Of a stretch of DNA of 64,000 nucleotides, positions 1-12,859 are shown piece after piece. The position numbers were made by a program, and so were the translations under genes. The DNA is from Mytilus trossulus (taxonomy: Eukaryota; Mollusca; Bivalvia; Mytilida; Mytilidae): the NCBI RefSeq assembly GCF_036588685.1, contig NC_086375.1, forward strand, positions 44,671,270 through 44,735,269. Reading direction: 5' to 3'. How positions within the stretch are numbered: position 1 is the stretch's first letter; each line of letters begins with the position of its first letter. A model generated the notes under the pieces. It ran no database searches. It was not told the origin of the DNA and was given only the letters and a program-made list of their open reading frames with translations.

Positions 1-918
1 ACTAAATATTTAAATTTGGAATTTATAATCCAGGTCAATTGAAGTATATTGTCCTGATAAGGCAAATAATAGTTACAGGACCTCATGTATATATTGAAGA
101 GACTTATCAATAGCATATATTAATGACTTTTCACTGTAAAACATATGGAAAGAAGTTCAGAAAGAAACTAATGAGGAAAGAACATTATATTTGATGAGTA
201 AAGTGATTTTGGTTTCGTTAGTTACTTTAACATTTTCAAATCATTATTATGGATCATTTGTTTTGCACCTGGGACTATTACAATAAGTCCTAGTTTGCAC
301 TTAATCAAATTACAATTCATTTCGACTACTTCAGTAGTTTGGGATCTTCTGCTAGGATTAAGGAAGTGTTTGTTTAATATGAAATATTGATTCTATATAA
401 CATCTTGACAAAACAAGAATGTAACGAAAGTAAACTCTTTGGTAAAACATATCTATCGGGATTATTACCTCAAGCAATTTACCGTCAATATTTAAATTTG
501 TAACAATTTCTATCGTTTAAAACCATTTGAATTTTAATAAATTTTATGCATTTTAAAATTGATGAACCATGTAATATAATCAAGTAATAAACAAAAACTA
601 CAGAAACCAAACTATGTTCCTTTTAAAATTTGTTAAATGATATATATGGTCTAAATCACGGTATAAACCTTTCGAATTATAAATTCAAACTTTTAAACAT
701 GCAGAAATGAACACGTGCTGTGTTTGAAATTCAAGTTTTAAATTTTAAGTAGTTGAAATGAAGCATTGGATTTAAGTTTTAAATAATAAAATGGCAGTAT
801 CTTTTTAATTGTATATCCTTCTCGTTGTTTTCAACATTTTTTGTTGAACTAACCAGCAATTACGTAACGCTAGATATAATTCACTGTGAGAATGGAGATA
901 CAGTAGAGGTGTCAAGAA
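1..918. other. Intergenic, nothing recognised
   Basis: AT-rich, no exon, repeat or RNA gene seen. Confidence 0.5.
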
Positions 919-1024
919 TTAAACAGTTCTAAGCTGTGCGTCAAATAAGTGATCATCTATTAACAACCAAACACTGCATGCAAAACGGTGCAAGAGAGTC
1001 AAAATATGTATAGAATTTATTAAT

Positions 1025-1165
1025 ATAATAAAAAGCCATAAAAAGGCAACAGTAGTATACCGCTGTACAAAAGTTATCAATCGATTAAGAGAAAACAAGT
1101 CCGCGTGAAAAAAACTAAAACCGAGTGGAACATATAAGATAACTGCAATATTCCTGACTTTGTAC
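1025..1165 (-). repeat. Dispersed repeat with AACAGCGGTATACTACTGTTG core, minus copy
   Basis: The minus strand contains the conserved CGGTATACTACTGTTGCC end and CAATCGATTTATGA-like text. Open frame 919-1167 is a by-product. Other copies lie near 22.3, 26.9, 31.1, 32.9, 35.2 and 38.4 kb. Confidence 0.7.
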
Positions 1166-2389
1166 ATGACATTTTCGGAAAAGAAGGGTTGGTCCTGGTT
1201 TTATGGCTAACCAAACCTCCAGCTTATATGGCAATGTTATAAAGTATTGCTTTAATGATATCACTGCTTAACAAAAAAAACCCAGCACAATCAATCAATT
1301 AATAGTGATCGGAATAGAAAGAGACTGACAGGACATTTATAAACAATACTCTATAAATCACATAATCTACTTGAATATTTAAAACACAACCAGACAGCAC
1401 TTAAAACAGGAGTGAAAGTATGGTATTCTTGACTCAAATCCACAAAGTAGTATCATCTTGAAAAGAAGTAGTTCTATTCAACGAAAAGCATATTACAAAA
1501 AATTGGGTACATAGTAACTTCCAGTAATTTTTGTCGTCAAAAATTTAAAAAAAATAATGAACTCCGAGGAAAATTCAAAACAGAAAGTACCTCTCTGATT
1601 TAACAAAAGAAGGACCTTAAGGATTGTCTAGGGGGATATGCATAAGACTTTAAGTTATTGACACAATGGTCATATAATATATCGTTTTGGTTCTATAAAG
1701 TACAAAGATCATGTCACTGTCCCAATACGTGCCTTGCTTGAAGTTTATGTGAAAAATAAAAGACTGGTCGTAAAACATAATGGTTTGATTATTCACAACA
1801 ACTCATCAAGTACGATTTCAATAACACTTGAATAAAAAAGAAATTATTAAACTAATATTCACAATTAATCCTACAATACGCAGGAATTGATTTTACGTAG
1901 ACGAGCAAACCAGAATGAAAGAAGGTCGTTTGAATTTTAAATTGATATTTAATTCAGAAAATATCGACATACCATTTGCTCTTTTGAAGAACTTTTATTT
2001 CATTAATGATTTTCAGTCATCAAGTACGATATTAGTCGTAAATCGTATGACCATCTAAAAGCTAACTTTCTCTAAAACTTGCCAACTTCCGATATAAATT
2101 GTTTTTATTGTACATGTATGGATTTAGAAACATTTCGTTTTTAAAAGCTTTTTATAGTGCATTGTGTTAAATAAAGCAAATATCGTAGTCATTGGAAACA
2201 CTAAAACTGATATTAATAAGCTATAATTTTAATTGAATTATACTTGAGACGGAAAGTCATACATTGTATATGCTTTACTAATTAGATAAGAATGTGTTGC
2301 AATTGTGACAATTGTGTTTGATTATAATGTTTTAACGCCTCTTTAAAATTTTGTGATTATCCAGTTTGAATCTAAATAGTTATCAAAGG

Positions 2390-2630
2390 TACCAGAATTA
2401 TAATTTAGTACGCCAGACGCGCGTTTTGTCTACATAAGACTCATCAGTGACGCTCATATCAAAATGTTTATAAAGACAAACAAGTACAAAGTTGTAAAGC
2501 ATGGAGGATCCAAAATTCCAAAAAGTTGTGCCAAAATCAGACCATGATCGTCCTGAATATGCATGAAATATTTGCCACTGGACGTTAAGCAACCAACAAT
2601 CAATCAACCTATTCACCAACACAAAACGAA
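2390..2630. repeat. Dispersed 'GACGCGCGTTTCGTCT' repeat, copy 1
   Basis: ACGCCAGACGCGCGTTTTGT then ACTCATCAGTGACGCTCATA; frame 2398-2622 is a by-product. Other copies: 18.72, 21.18, 22.64, 22.96, 26.42 and 33.86 kb. Confidence 0.65.
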
Positions 2631-2876
2631 ATATAGAACTGATTTATTAAATATTTAATTCTTATAATTTAGTTTGTTCCCTAAAGGTTCCCTAAATCTT
2701 TAATAAAGGATTGATATAAATAAATCACAGGGAAACGTCCGCTGAAAAACACAAAGACGAGTTCAACATATGATCTTCTAAATAGGCATGAAGCCAAGCT
2801 TTAAAAAAATTAAGACGATGGTTTAATATAATGAGTAAAAAGATCAGCTTCCAACCAAGACCACAGAAGGTTTTAA

Positions 2877-3165
2877 ATGAAACAAGAATGTGTCCCCAGT
2901 ACACGGATGCCCCATCCGCACTATCATTTTCTATGTTTAGTGGAATGTGAAAATTGTATAAAATTTGGCAAAATTAAAAAGATTATATCATGGGGAACAT
3001 GTTTACTAAGTTTCAAGTTGATTGGACTTCAACTTCATCAAAAACTATCAACCGGAAGCGGGACGAACGGACGAACGGACGAACGAACGGTACGACGGAC
3101 GGACGCACATACCATAAAACAGAATGCCTACGAATGGGGCATACAAACTTGAAAAGAGAAGACCG
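2877..3165 (+). repeat. Dispersed repeat with (GGAC/GAAC)n tract
   Basis: AAGAATGTGTCCCCAGTACA, ATCATGGGGAACATGTTTAC, AAGTTGATTGGACTTCAACT, then the tract GGACGAACGGACGAACG and CGAATGGGGCAT. Both open frames here are repeat-derived. I recall this as a common mussel repeat. Confidence 0.6.
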
Positions 3166-3239
3166 ATCCAAATTTAAAGCCGGGTGCGAATCGTCATACT
3201 ATAGAGGATGGCTGCATGACTAAAAATTTCAGACTAAAG

Positions 3240-5280
3240 TTTTAAAAGAAACAAAACAAAATTCACGTCATTTGTATTTTACAATCCTCAATTCGTTGAC
3301 ATATCAAACAAAAAGTGACAGTTTGTTTGGTTAAAAAAGTAAGTATACAATTAAATACCTTAAGTGTTGCAATTAAAGTACTTCGTAGGTTGTTCGCACA
3401 TGTTTCATACCTGTCAATTTTTATGAGGTCATTTAAAAAATATACCTATTTGACGTCATTCTTAGACTCAATTAAGAAAATAAACTTAAGTATCAAATTC
3501 ACAAAAGAAATTATCATATTACGGGTGTAGTAACACCACTTAAGAATCAAATTGTAATTATATTTGTATTGAGATAAAGAATGCTGTAATTAAACCAAAA
3601 AGATAATCACCACCCAAGTTAAAATAGTTATCCATATGCCGGAAAATGGGTAACTTTCTTAGCTTTTTGTGTCCAAATGCACTTGTATTTCAGAAATTTA
3701 AATTATTCATAAATCTTTTAATAATTTATTATTTGAATAGAGTTGAGTTTATGTGTGTTTACTTTGATAAAATATAAAATCTGTCGTAGAGTTGTCACTG
3801 GTTCAGACGAACTAACTACATTGACCTATAATGGTTTCCTTTTTATAATTGTTATTTGGATGGAGAGTTGTCTCATTGGCACTCAAACCACATCTTCCTA
3901 TATCTATATCAGTTAAACGTCGAGGGCAGCTAAATATAAAAGTAGTCTGGCATGCCTTGTATATCTATCGTATTTAACCTATAGAGTTGTTGTTGGAACT
4001 AAATCAAAATTTAGTATTTTCGATGGAGACCAAATTTTGCATCCGACCGAATAAAACGAAGAATTTTCTTCCAAACGTTATTCAGTCTTGAAAAATTGAA
4101 AATAGTTGGTATCAAAAATTTCAGTTTTTTTTGAAAATTAGAATAGTTAAAATAAAATGCTAAAAAATTAACGACAATGCGTTGCCAATAACTAAAATAG
4201 CTGAAAAAGTCTGTCTATGATGCGGGGGTGGTATTAGAAAGTCGAAACTTTCTTATATTACATTTGATAGTGGTATCTGCATTCAATTGGTCAAGTTGGT
4301 CTTTTTCACATTATCAATTGATCGTTTTCAAATTTGGGTTTCATTTTCGTAACCCAAAGAAAAAAAAATAGAATAAGAAATACCTTTTTTTTTACAAATG
4401 TTAATTCTATTTTCGTTTATCTTCAGAGGGGGGAAAACATTGTCCCATTCTATTTTATACTTAAGAGTGACATTAATTCATCAAAATTCATTTTAATCTC
4501 ACAATACCATATAAATTTTCAATGTCTGTAGAAGGGCTTTAGACATACTAGTCATGCATTAAAATAATTGTAAAAATGGCTTTATCATCCTTATTTACAG
4601 CCTGGTATATATCAAAAGTGACCATAAGTGTTTATTGAGTATGTATTATGTGATAAATACATACTTTCAAGATATATAAATGTCTGATTATAATTCAAAC
4701 TTTCCTTTGGCATTTAAGATTATATGTCCCTTTCAAATTACTAGGAGATACAGCCAGTAAAATTTAGCACAAGAATAATTGAAACTCTTATACATCTAAT
4801 TTCAAAAAGTTGTAGTCTTAAATTTTGATTTATTTGATGAAAATATTTAATAAGTCGGGGTTAAATCTAATCTACATAGGTATATATGTCTTTGTATTGA
4901 ACTACGTAAACTGAACAAAGAAGAAATCTCAAAATTTAAATATTGAAAAGAAGCTTATGTTTTAAACATGACCCAAACTACAGGCTAAACTTCATATAAG
5001 AGAGTAAAAATGATTTATAGTCTCAATTTTCAATATATATGTGCAGTAAATCTTTACTGTAGTGAGAACTTTGACAATTATATCATATAAGCAGCCTTAT
5101 CATATGAAATGAGTAACTTTGAAACTGGAATTGAAACTTATAAAATTTACACAGAGGTAGATTCCAAATAGAAAATGCAATAAACTATATACTGGTTTTA
5201 ATGTTGGTATAATGGGAAAATAAACTTTTTTATTTTCTATAGAGATTAACTTCAAACTAATTTCCGACAATGTTTTCGGT
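3240..5280. other. Intergenic, nothing certain
   Basis: AT-rich non-coding text. Only a fragment of a dispersed repeat near 3860-3910 (GAGAGTTGTCTCATTGGCAC) was recognised; the open frames at 3315 and 4334 look like chance. Confidence 0.5.
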
Positions 5281-5281
5281 C

Positions 5282-5427
5282 TTCTTTTTATTGTATCATA
5301 TTGCTGAAATTAGGAGTATTTATTTCGTTTCTTTTTATTGTATCATATTGCTGAAATTAGGAGTATTTATTTCGTTTCTTTTTATTGTATCATATTGCTG
5401 AAATTAGGAGTATTTATTTCGTTTCTG
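5282..5427. repeat. Three tandem copies of a 47-bp unit
   Basis: TTGTATCATATTGCTGAAAT and TAGGAGTATTTATTTCGTTT recur at 5291, 5338 and 5385 with almost no change. Confidence 0.9.
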
Positions 5428-5913
5428 TTTTATTCATCACCTCTGTTATCTTTTAGTAGCGTAGTTTAAGCGATTTCTAGGGTTCCAGCCCTGCCATGAT
5501 GAAACCGAACGTTTTGAATATTTGCTGCTTCTTCGCACGGACAAGCACGCGACATCTGCCCCCCCCCCCAAAAAAAAACAAAAAACAAAAAAAAAACTGT
5601 ACACTGGAGTCAGAATAATTTGCATAAGTGGGACTGCTTGTCGTCTTGCAGAGTGCTTTCTTGTATCCCAACACTTAAAAAAATATGTGATATGGAACGG
5701 TACAATACAAATGATAGATTCATATACATTTCACATGATAATCCTATGGTCACGAAAAGCTTGTAATGTTTGCCGATAGAATATTATACTTATCTCTTCT
5801 ATATTATATTGGTTTAGTATAAAATTTTGCTCATCAATTAAGGTAAAATCATTTATTTAACAAATACATGTTCACATTAAATTTCAATAGTTTAAATAAG
5901 TATTATAACTTAC

Positions 5914-6048
5914 CTGAATTCCTCGTATTACGGATTCAGTCACTAAACCTTCTGCTGTTAATTTATTAGCAAGCTCAGAAGTCCAAATAACATTTTTCAG
6001 TAAAAAGTTTCTATGAACACTTAATACCTCTCGCTGTTGGGTATTCAT
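5914..6048 (-). CDS. First exon of a CARD-domain protein (partial)
   Basis: The minus-strand ATG at 6048 opens a 45-codon exon ending at a clean donor (CAG|GTAAG, phase 0). The peptide begins MNTQQREVLSVHRNFLLKN and continues with WTSELANKLTAEGLVTESVI and RGIQ. This is the helix 1-3 pattern of CARD domains (caspase-2/CRADD type: QREVL..NR..L, then L..EGLLTE..I..I). CARDs mediate homotypic assembly in apoptosis and innate immune signalling. The second half of the domain should lie at lower coordinates. Around 5603-5720 the minus strand reads LQDDKQSHLCKLF-stop, which resembles a CARD helix 6, preceded by IFFKC in a neighbouring frame, so the rest may be frameshifted or decayed. The gene may therefore be broken; which CARD protein it is remains open. 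Confidence 0.55.
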
Positions 6049-6724
6049 GGTAAGCGCTTCTCTTGATAACTAACCACTTTGAATTCAAATACCCGAAAAT
6101 ATTTTATTGATTCGAAAAATTGATATGAAATGTATGTGTTGTCATTGTTGACAGGATCGAAGCACTTTATTTATCCGTGTCATTAATTTCTAATATACAA
6201 CTATCTACCATCAGAACAGAAATTTAAATATGTTTAAATAAATGAAGTCAGCATGAATTTATCTTTCACGGTCCATGTTTGAATTGTTCGGTGGCAATAA
6301 ACAGGAGAATTAAATACTCGATTTATTTAAGTTTATGACCTCCGAAAATATTAATACTTATATTGGACTTAGGTGTGATTTTTATCCAATAGTAATACAC
6401 ATAATCCTTTAAAGTTCTTGTATGTAGGTAGGGGGACAACCAAACAAATCGATTCTACATATTAGGGTGAAACCAAAAAGTCTTTAATCAACTGAATCTG
6501 TTTTCCTTCTAAAATCCGGGTATTGATTGCTGTACATATTTTTACTTATTCAAAATATTTGATGTATTAGTCAGGGAACTTCCACTTATCATATCACGAA
6601 CGAATCTAGTATATGTTTGAGATTCAATGGATAAGTGGTTATTTATCTCAGATGGTGCCATTAAAACAAAATACATATATGGTTTGGCGATATCTGGCCA
6701 CAGCTTTTATTCATAATATGATAG

Positions 6725-6910
6725 ATTCATATAATATATAATATATATACATGTAGATAGATATGTTGTAGATAGATACTAAGATATGTTGTAGATAGAT
6801 AGATAGACCATAGACCATGTATATGTAGATAGATCTATGGTCGGTTACCCGAAGATAATATGGCAACCAGGTAGATAGATAGATATATGTGAAGATAGAT
6901 ATATATGAAA
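6725..6910. repeat. TAGA/GATA-rich microsatellite region
   Basis: Interrupted GATAGATAGATA tracts with TATGTTGTAGATAGATA repeated twice. Confidence 0.85.
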
Positions 6911-7068
6911 TGCACCGTGGGATACACTGGTGCTTAAAATTTAGAAAACACCGTGGGATACACAAGTGTAGTCTGTATTATCCAAAAACCTAAAATTTCA
7001 TAGTTAACATTAAGATTCTATGCAGCGAATTCTGCCATTTACGGGAATATATTTATGATGCTCAAAGT

Positions 7069-7151
7069 TCAATAATAAAAGTCACTTTTCTCAACAGCAA
7101 ACGAGTTAACATCATCAGTCAAATCTTTATCACCACTATCACCGACAAAAC
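7069..7151 (-). CDS. Terminal exon of an unidentified protein (partial)
   Basis: After a strong acceptor (TTTTTCAG), the minus strand reads (G)FVGDSGDKDLTDDVNSFAV then EKSDFYY and a stop, starting in phase 1. Acidic residues and the Tyr-Tyr end look like a protein C-terminus rather than chance. The 5' part of the gene must lie at higher coordinates. I found no convincing partner exon in 7.2-13 kb, so this may be a remnant or be joined across a long intron. No function is assigned. Confidence 0.35.
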
Positions 7152-8034
7152 CTGAAAAATAAATACAAAAGAGCAGTATCTTGTTCAATAAAAAGGAGTG
7201 GGAGGGCGGGTTTTCAAGTTTACCGCTTACAAAATTTAAACATCTTGCTTGCTGCGATGAAATTCTAAAAAGGAATAAATGACGTCACAGAATATAACGT
7301 CACTCATGTCGGGTAAATCTAAAACATGAAACACAATCCGTGAGTGGCCCCGGCGATAACTGAATTTAAATCTATTAACTTAAATTCCATTAAAAAAAAA
7401 AAAAAAAAAATACCATATACGTCATGTAACAAAAATATTGCCGTGACGACTTTTTCCAATTATAATTCTGTTTTCAATTCGATCCTATTTATTGGTGAAC
7501 TTAAATAACCACTTAGTTTTACAGAGATTTTGTATTATATGTCTCTGGTTCTATACACTACTATTCAATCATATCTGTACGATTTTAACAGTAAATGGAA
7601 ATTAATAAAAATTCGCATAAACTTACAGTTAAGAAATATGATCGAGTTATTTGTCCATTATTGACAAAATAAATCATATTCTGCTTAATTTAAATAATGA
7701 AAGAAGGATAGTTTAAATCCATTTCTCTCGTTACAATTTTTATATCTATGTCAAAACACATCAAACTAGCGAAATTGTAATATTCTTATAAATTTTATGA
7801 AATTGTTAAAAGTAATCAACTATATATATAAAAAAAACAACACAAAGCCAGATAGTGATCTTTTCGTCAAATTGCTAAAAGAGAGGCGAAATATATCAAA
7901 AAGACATTTAAACTCCGAAGTTGAAAATAAATGACTACGGTATGGCTAAGGAAATTAACAACAGACAAACAACATAACATAAATCACTGCATACAAAATA
8001 AAAAAACTGAACAACAGGAACCCCACCAAAACTG

Positions 8035-9250
8035 GGGGTGATTTCAAGAAGTCCGTAGGAGTAAGTATATCCTGCTCCACACGTAGCACCCGTTGTGTTG
8101 CTCATGATAGTACGAATGTAGGAAAAAAAGTCACAGGAAAAAAAGTCACGGAAAAAAAGTCACGGAAAAAAAGTCACAGGAAAAAAGGTCACAGGAAAAA
8201 AAGTCACAGGAAAAAAAGTCACAATATATATTTTTTGCATGAAATAGTCATAGGATCTGCACATGCATATATTAACAGGAGAAACATTCCCAATTTGTAT
8301 TTTTTTATGGAAATGGTCATAAGGCCGCACATATATATGAATATATTGGGAAACATTCCCAATAGATATTTGTTTGGAAATAAACATTTTTTAATTCATT
8401 TTATACGACTAGCTTTGGAAATTTAGATATAAATTGCAAATCATTTAAATGGAACATGTACATGCTGGTGTACTAGATTGATACATGTTTTCAAGGATTT
8501 GTTGTAATTATTTTTGTTTTATATCTCTTAGAGATGTGAGTTTAACAGCAACAATTTCATTCAATTTGAATACAAGTTAGAAGTTCAGTATATAACTTGA
8601 CCACATGTTTTTTTTACTTTTATAAAGATAAGTATTCCTTAATTTAGTGTTAAACAAACAACTCATTGTCATTAATAATAGCTTAGTATTTGTATACATA
8701 TATATCTAGGGACTGTTGATATTGATGTGTGGCTTCTTATGGCACCTCCCCCTTTGTAGACCTTTCATTTCCTGTCTTCGTAGGAAGCCATATCAATGAA
8801 ATACAACTTATGCTCAATATTAAATAAAAAGACACAACCAGTTTTCCCTGTTTGTTAAAAAGTCAATTTTGAAAAAAAGAGCATTATTTATTCCAATACA
8901 CTTTTATTAGTATATATATAATTCCTTTATAGTTTTTAAAAATTAACCACTGACATAACTAAAAGAGGTAATCTGATACAAATATATTATGACTTTTTTT
9001 CAATGCATTCAAAAACTCCAGTTTAATTATTTATTGCCATGTACATAGTGACCTTTTCACATGCATTCCAACATTATTTCGAACACATAAGTAGACTTAA
9101 ACAAATTGTGACTTTTTTTCTTGTGACTTTTTTTCCTGTGACTTTTTTCCTAGGGATATTGTGACTTTTTATCCTGTGACTTTTTTTCCTGTGACTTTTT
9201 TTCCGTTTACCAGATAGTACAAACCCAGTGATAATTTTCATTCTGCAGGT
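8035..9250 (-). repeat. Old minus-strand RT-element tail, split by the 8114-9212 transposon
   Basis: CCTGCTCCACACGTAGCACC and the following GTTGTGTTGCTCATGATAG (to 8113) plus TACAAACC...GGTCACATTCG (9213-9250) are the reverse complement of the CGGGTGCCACATGTGGAGCA tail. Confidence 0.65.
8114..9212. mobile_element. Non-autonomous DNA transposon with minisatellite-like inverted ends
   Basis: The left end (8118-8222) has about seven copies of a 14-16 bp unit GTCACAGGAAAAAAA; the right end (9106-9206) has the reverse complement, TTTTTTTCCTGTGAC, about six times. The 8-bp sequence GATAGTAC stands on both sides (8106-8113 and 9213-9220), a hAT-size target duplication. The flanks join into one continuous old repeat (minus-strand copy of the RT-element tail) when the element is removed, proving insertion. 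Inside, two diverged copies of a 75-80 bp block occur (8233-8275 and 8280-8350), and there is no transposase frame. Confidence 0.8.
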
Positions 9251-9299
9251 CACATTCGAAGGCTAACGGACGAAATATCAATGATAACACAAAATAATT

Positions 9300-9610
9300 A
9301 GGAAAAATGAAAAGCCGAAACAGAGATTCGATCTATGTCTACAAGTGTTACTCAAGCTCAACGTCAAATTTTCAAATCTTCCTAACATTGCGGCCACAAA
9401 CTAATGATTGATAATATATATGAAACCCAATGCTGAATCGTATCATTGTGATTGGTATGTATGTAAAATCGTCATGTCAGTATCATCCGATTTGGTAGCC
9501 TTGATGTGTTCATGAACAATGACACATTATTAAAGGAGAGTTCGACCACCATGCAGTTACGACAAATGAAAATTTCCAAAAGGTCCAAATGGCAAGTTTT
9601 CAAACAGTTG
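9300..9610. repeat. Segmental duplication partner of 19212-19560
   Basis: GCCGAAACAGAGATT, ATGTCTACAAGTGTTACTCA, ATTGCGGCCAC, GACACATTATT and AAATGAAAATTTCCAAAAG occur in the same order at both sites. Confidence 0.75.
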
Positions 9611-9614
9611 TGAA

Positions 9615-10834
9615 AAAGAAAAAAGAAATTGATTACATTTAATATACACCAGGAGTAATTTATTGTAAATGCTTGACTTCATAAAACGACTTTGTTTTTT
9701 TGCTCGCAAATTGTATGCATCGAGTTGCGTTATTCTCAGATGGGTATAATTGTAGAGAATTAAAGAGACGTTTTATGGTGTTGGTTAAAGAGGAGATTGG
9801 TATATTTTATACACCATCATGTAGTAAAATATCAATAAATGGATAAGATTATTTCACATATCATGACATTTTTTTTCTATTTTTAATTTAACGAAGAATT
9901 TCCTTTTATGCAATACATATCAATGCATAAAGCAAATATGTAAGACAAAATTAAAAGAAAATTAAAAAAATACATATAAATGCTTAGTCGGACAGAATAG
10001 TGTCTTGGGTACAGTTATAATGAAATTTGAATTACTAATGATTTTTGTCTGGGCAATTAAAGTGGATTTATATAGATCTTCTGCATTTGTGAAATTGCAA
10101 GTTATCGGTCTTTTAAATGCTTGTGTGTACTTGGGTAGTGTTGGGTATGTCACCGAATGAGTGCTTTGTTTCCTATTTTCAATTTTGAATAAATTAAATA
10201 TATATAAAGATAAGAATTTGTTTTATTGTGCATACATGCAAAGTGGTTGGTACTATATCGGCATGTTTTAAAGTTCATCATGGTGCGAAGTTTTTGTTTC
10301 ACAACTTGTTTTTTCTGTGATCGAGAATATTTATGCTAATTGAAAATGAGATAATTTATAGGAATACTACGAGTAGCTTCTCCAGAAGTGAAAACATTTG
10401 TAGGCCTTATAAAATATTGAAATATTTACCTCTGTACCTGGTTGACAACAATTTGATATACAAATGGTATCAGTTGTGAAAAGTAAAATAACAAAAATAC
10501 CGAACTCCAATGAAAATTCAAAACGATATGTTCCTTATCAAATGGCAAAAACAAAAGCCCACGTATCAACAGTTAATGATTAGCAAAGACAAAACAACAA
10601 ATGATACCACGTGATTAAGATATGACAAACAACGTCAGTACCTAGAATCTATACTTCAAGAATAATGTACTATTCGTTACGATAATACAATTTTTTTTTC
10701 AACCATGTCTTTGTATCTTCCGATGAACTTTTTTTTTTTAGAAAAAAGGACGAGACGTTTATTGACATAACCTTGGTTCGTCATGACACTGGTGATGTGT
10801 TATACAGTCTGTGTATCAGCAGTAACCTTTTCAA

Positions 10835-10835
<1 letters not shown>
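9615..10835. other. Intergenic, nothing certain
   Basis: No exon pair found. A piece of the dispersed repeat family (GAACTCCAATGAAAATTCAA) lies at 10500-10620; the minus frame 9962-10153 has no recognisable domain. Confidence 0.45.

Positions 10836-10837
<2 letters not shown>

Positions 10838-10903
<66 letters not shown>
10838..10903. repeat. (AAT)n microsatellite
   Basis: About 21 uninterrupted ATA/AAT triplets. Confidence 0.95.
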
Positions 10904-11559
10904 TCTTTATTTAAAGAGGGTTACACAGTTAGCTATAAAGCTAATCTTCCCTGAGGCCCTCATGAAATACAATGAAATATAACAAACAATTACAAAATAT
11001 CAAACAGACACACATACATGAATAATGAAATAAAAAAATGTCTTGAAGTATACAATTTTCAAAACAGGTAAAAATTACAAATTCACATATGACATATATT
11101 TATAGTAATACCATCAACAATAAAAAGTTTGAGTAAGTGTGTGAAAATTATTATGCATATAAAAAACACTCAGCTTCTTAATATTCCAACCAGTATTTTT
11201 TTAAATCTTTTTTGAATGTATGACATGTATATCCCATTTGCAGGTGAAATTGGTGTATTGCTACTAAGGTAGGGGATTTGATAATTTAAAAATAAAAATC
11301 GTTTCGTTTGTCATAGATTCTGACACATAAATGACTGGTTGTGTCAAATTCGGGGTATAATTCTAAAAATGAGACAGGGGATTACGCCATGTCTGTTGTT
11401 TCTTTACTTTCTAGCTCTAAAAGACATATCAATGAAAAGTTTGGATCTGCGGTTTGGATTGTTAGTGAAAAGAACATCATCATACTATCTGAATGAAAAA
11501 AAATTATCTGGCATGTTTGATCTTCTTTTTTGAATGAATTAACTCTAACTCATACGAAA

Positions 11560-12060
11560 ATAAGAAGAGGTCGACAATGAGAGGCGTTCAGCTCGTTTCC
11601 AAAGGAATGCCAACAATTTGTTTTAAAAAGTCTACTTTCAGTTCAACACATATGTTGTTAAAAGGAAACTCAACTAAACTGATCACTTGTTCCTCCGTGG
11701 TGCTCGTTTGATCCTTTTGTTCACTTTTAACCAAATATTCTGTATGGTATCCAAAAGAATTGAATTTATAGAAAATGCTACCATTTTTATGTTGAAAAGC
11801 ATTGTGGATTACTAGTATTTCTTTCCGATTTCACATGGGAATGGTGATATACAGAGTTGAAAAATCAAAACATTTGATAGAACTTATTTCAGAGAAATAA
11901 AAAGATTTAAAACTATCTAGAAGTTATTTAGAGTTTTTAGAATCATTATATGGTTATTACCACTACGCGAGTAAACAGTTTAACAATATCCAGCTTAAGA
12001 ACAGCTTTCACTTTGGGCAGAATTTTTGTTAATCTAAAGAACTCTTATCTAAGTGTCACA
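11560..12060. repeat. Repeat shared in inverse orientation with 39430-39640
   Basis: AAAGCATTGTGGAT, TTTCACATGG, TTTCAGAGAAA, GAGTTTTTAGAATCA and CGAGTAAACAG recur in reverse complement order at 39435-39615. No intact frame. Confidence 0.6.
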
Positions 12061-12859
12061 GTCAGGTGTATAACAAATTAATCTCAATTAGAAGTAAAAG
12101 ATATTGAAAGGGTATTTGTAAGTTTCAACCAAAATCAAGATGTTTCGTGTTTCATCTGACCAATTTTGACTTAGATGGAGGACAGTTTGAAATCTTCTGT
12201 AACAATTAAGTGTACACAACATTTAAATAGAACAGACGGTTTCAAAAATTTGGTTTAAAACACACATTCACATGGTGTATATTTTAAAATTAGCATACTG
12301 AAAAAACAACATATTGTCAAAATACTACACAGGAATAGTCAGGTTAGTCAGTTTAGGTCAGGGCACGTTCAATGAACTAAGCAACAGTTTAAATATATTG
12401 ATATGTTAAAACCATTTAAATCCAATTGTGCTATTCAATTGGAAGTTTATTCTTTGTTTAGTTTCACACTTGATCAACTTTTTGCTGAAACATAGGATTT
12501 CTGTTCTAGTTTTGCCCCTACGCCATTGAACTTGTCCTGTAATTTGAATCTACGTTTCATTCTGTTTTTTCTCTCTCAGCTTTTTTAAAGTTTGTTGGTG
12601 ATATGCACTTTAAAACAGTTCACAAGGCTGAAAAGTTTATATTAAAGAAAAAATCAACAATGCATTGCGGGTTTATTGTAGTATGGCAAGTTAAAGTCGA
12701 ATGGTCCTCGAGTACCATTATTACAGCAATCGTAAACACCTCTACGATAAACTTTGAAAAAGGTATATATTTTATCAATGAATCTGTCTACATTACAATG
12801 ATACACTATACGTTCTGTCAGTAATAATTAAATAAGGCAATTCGAAGATAATCTTATCA

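Noticed and set aside
2877-3223. Two overlapping plus frames rich in RTNGRT
   Set aside because: Product of the (GGAC/GAAC)n tract of a dispersed repeat.
5240-5430. Short direct repeats as a possible CRISPR-like array
   Set aside because: The units are contiguous 47-bp tandem copies without spacers, in a eukaryotic genome.
8160-8387. Minus frame with VTFFPVTFFP repeats
   Set aside because: Translation of the 15-bp end array of the transposon.
10773-10982. 69-codon frame with an isoleucine run
   Set aside because: The run is the (AAT)n microsatellite.
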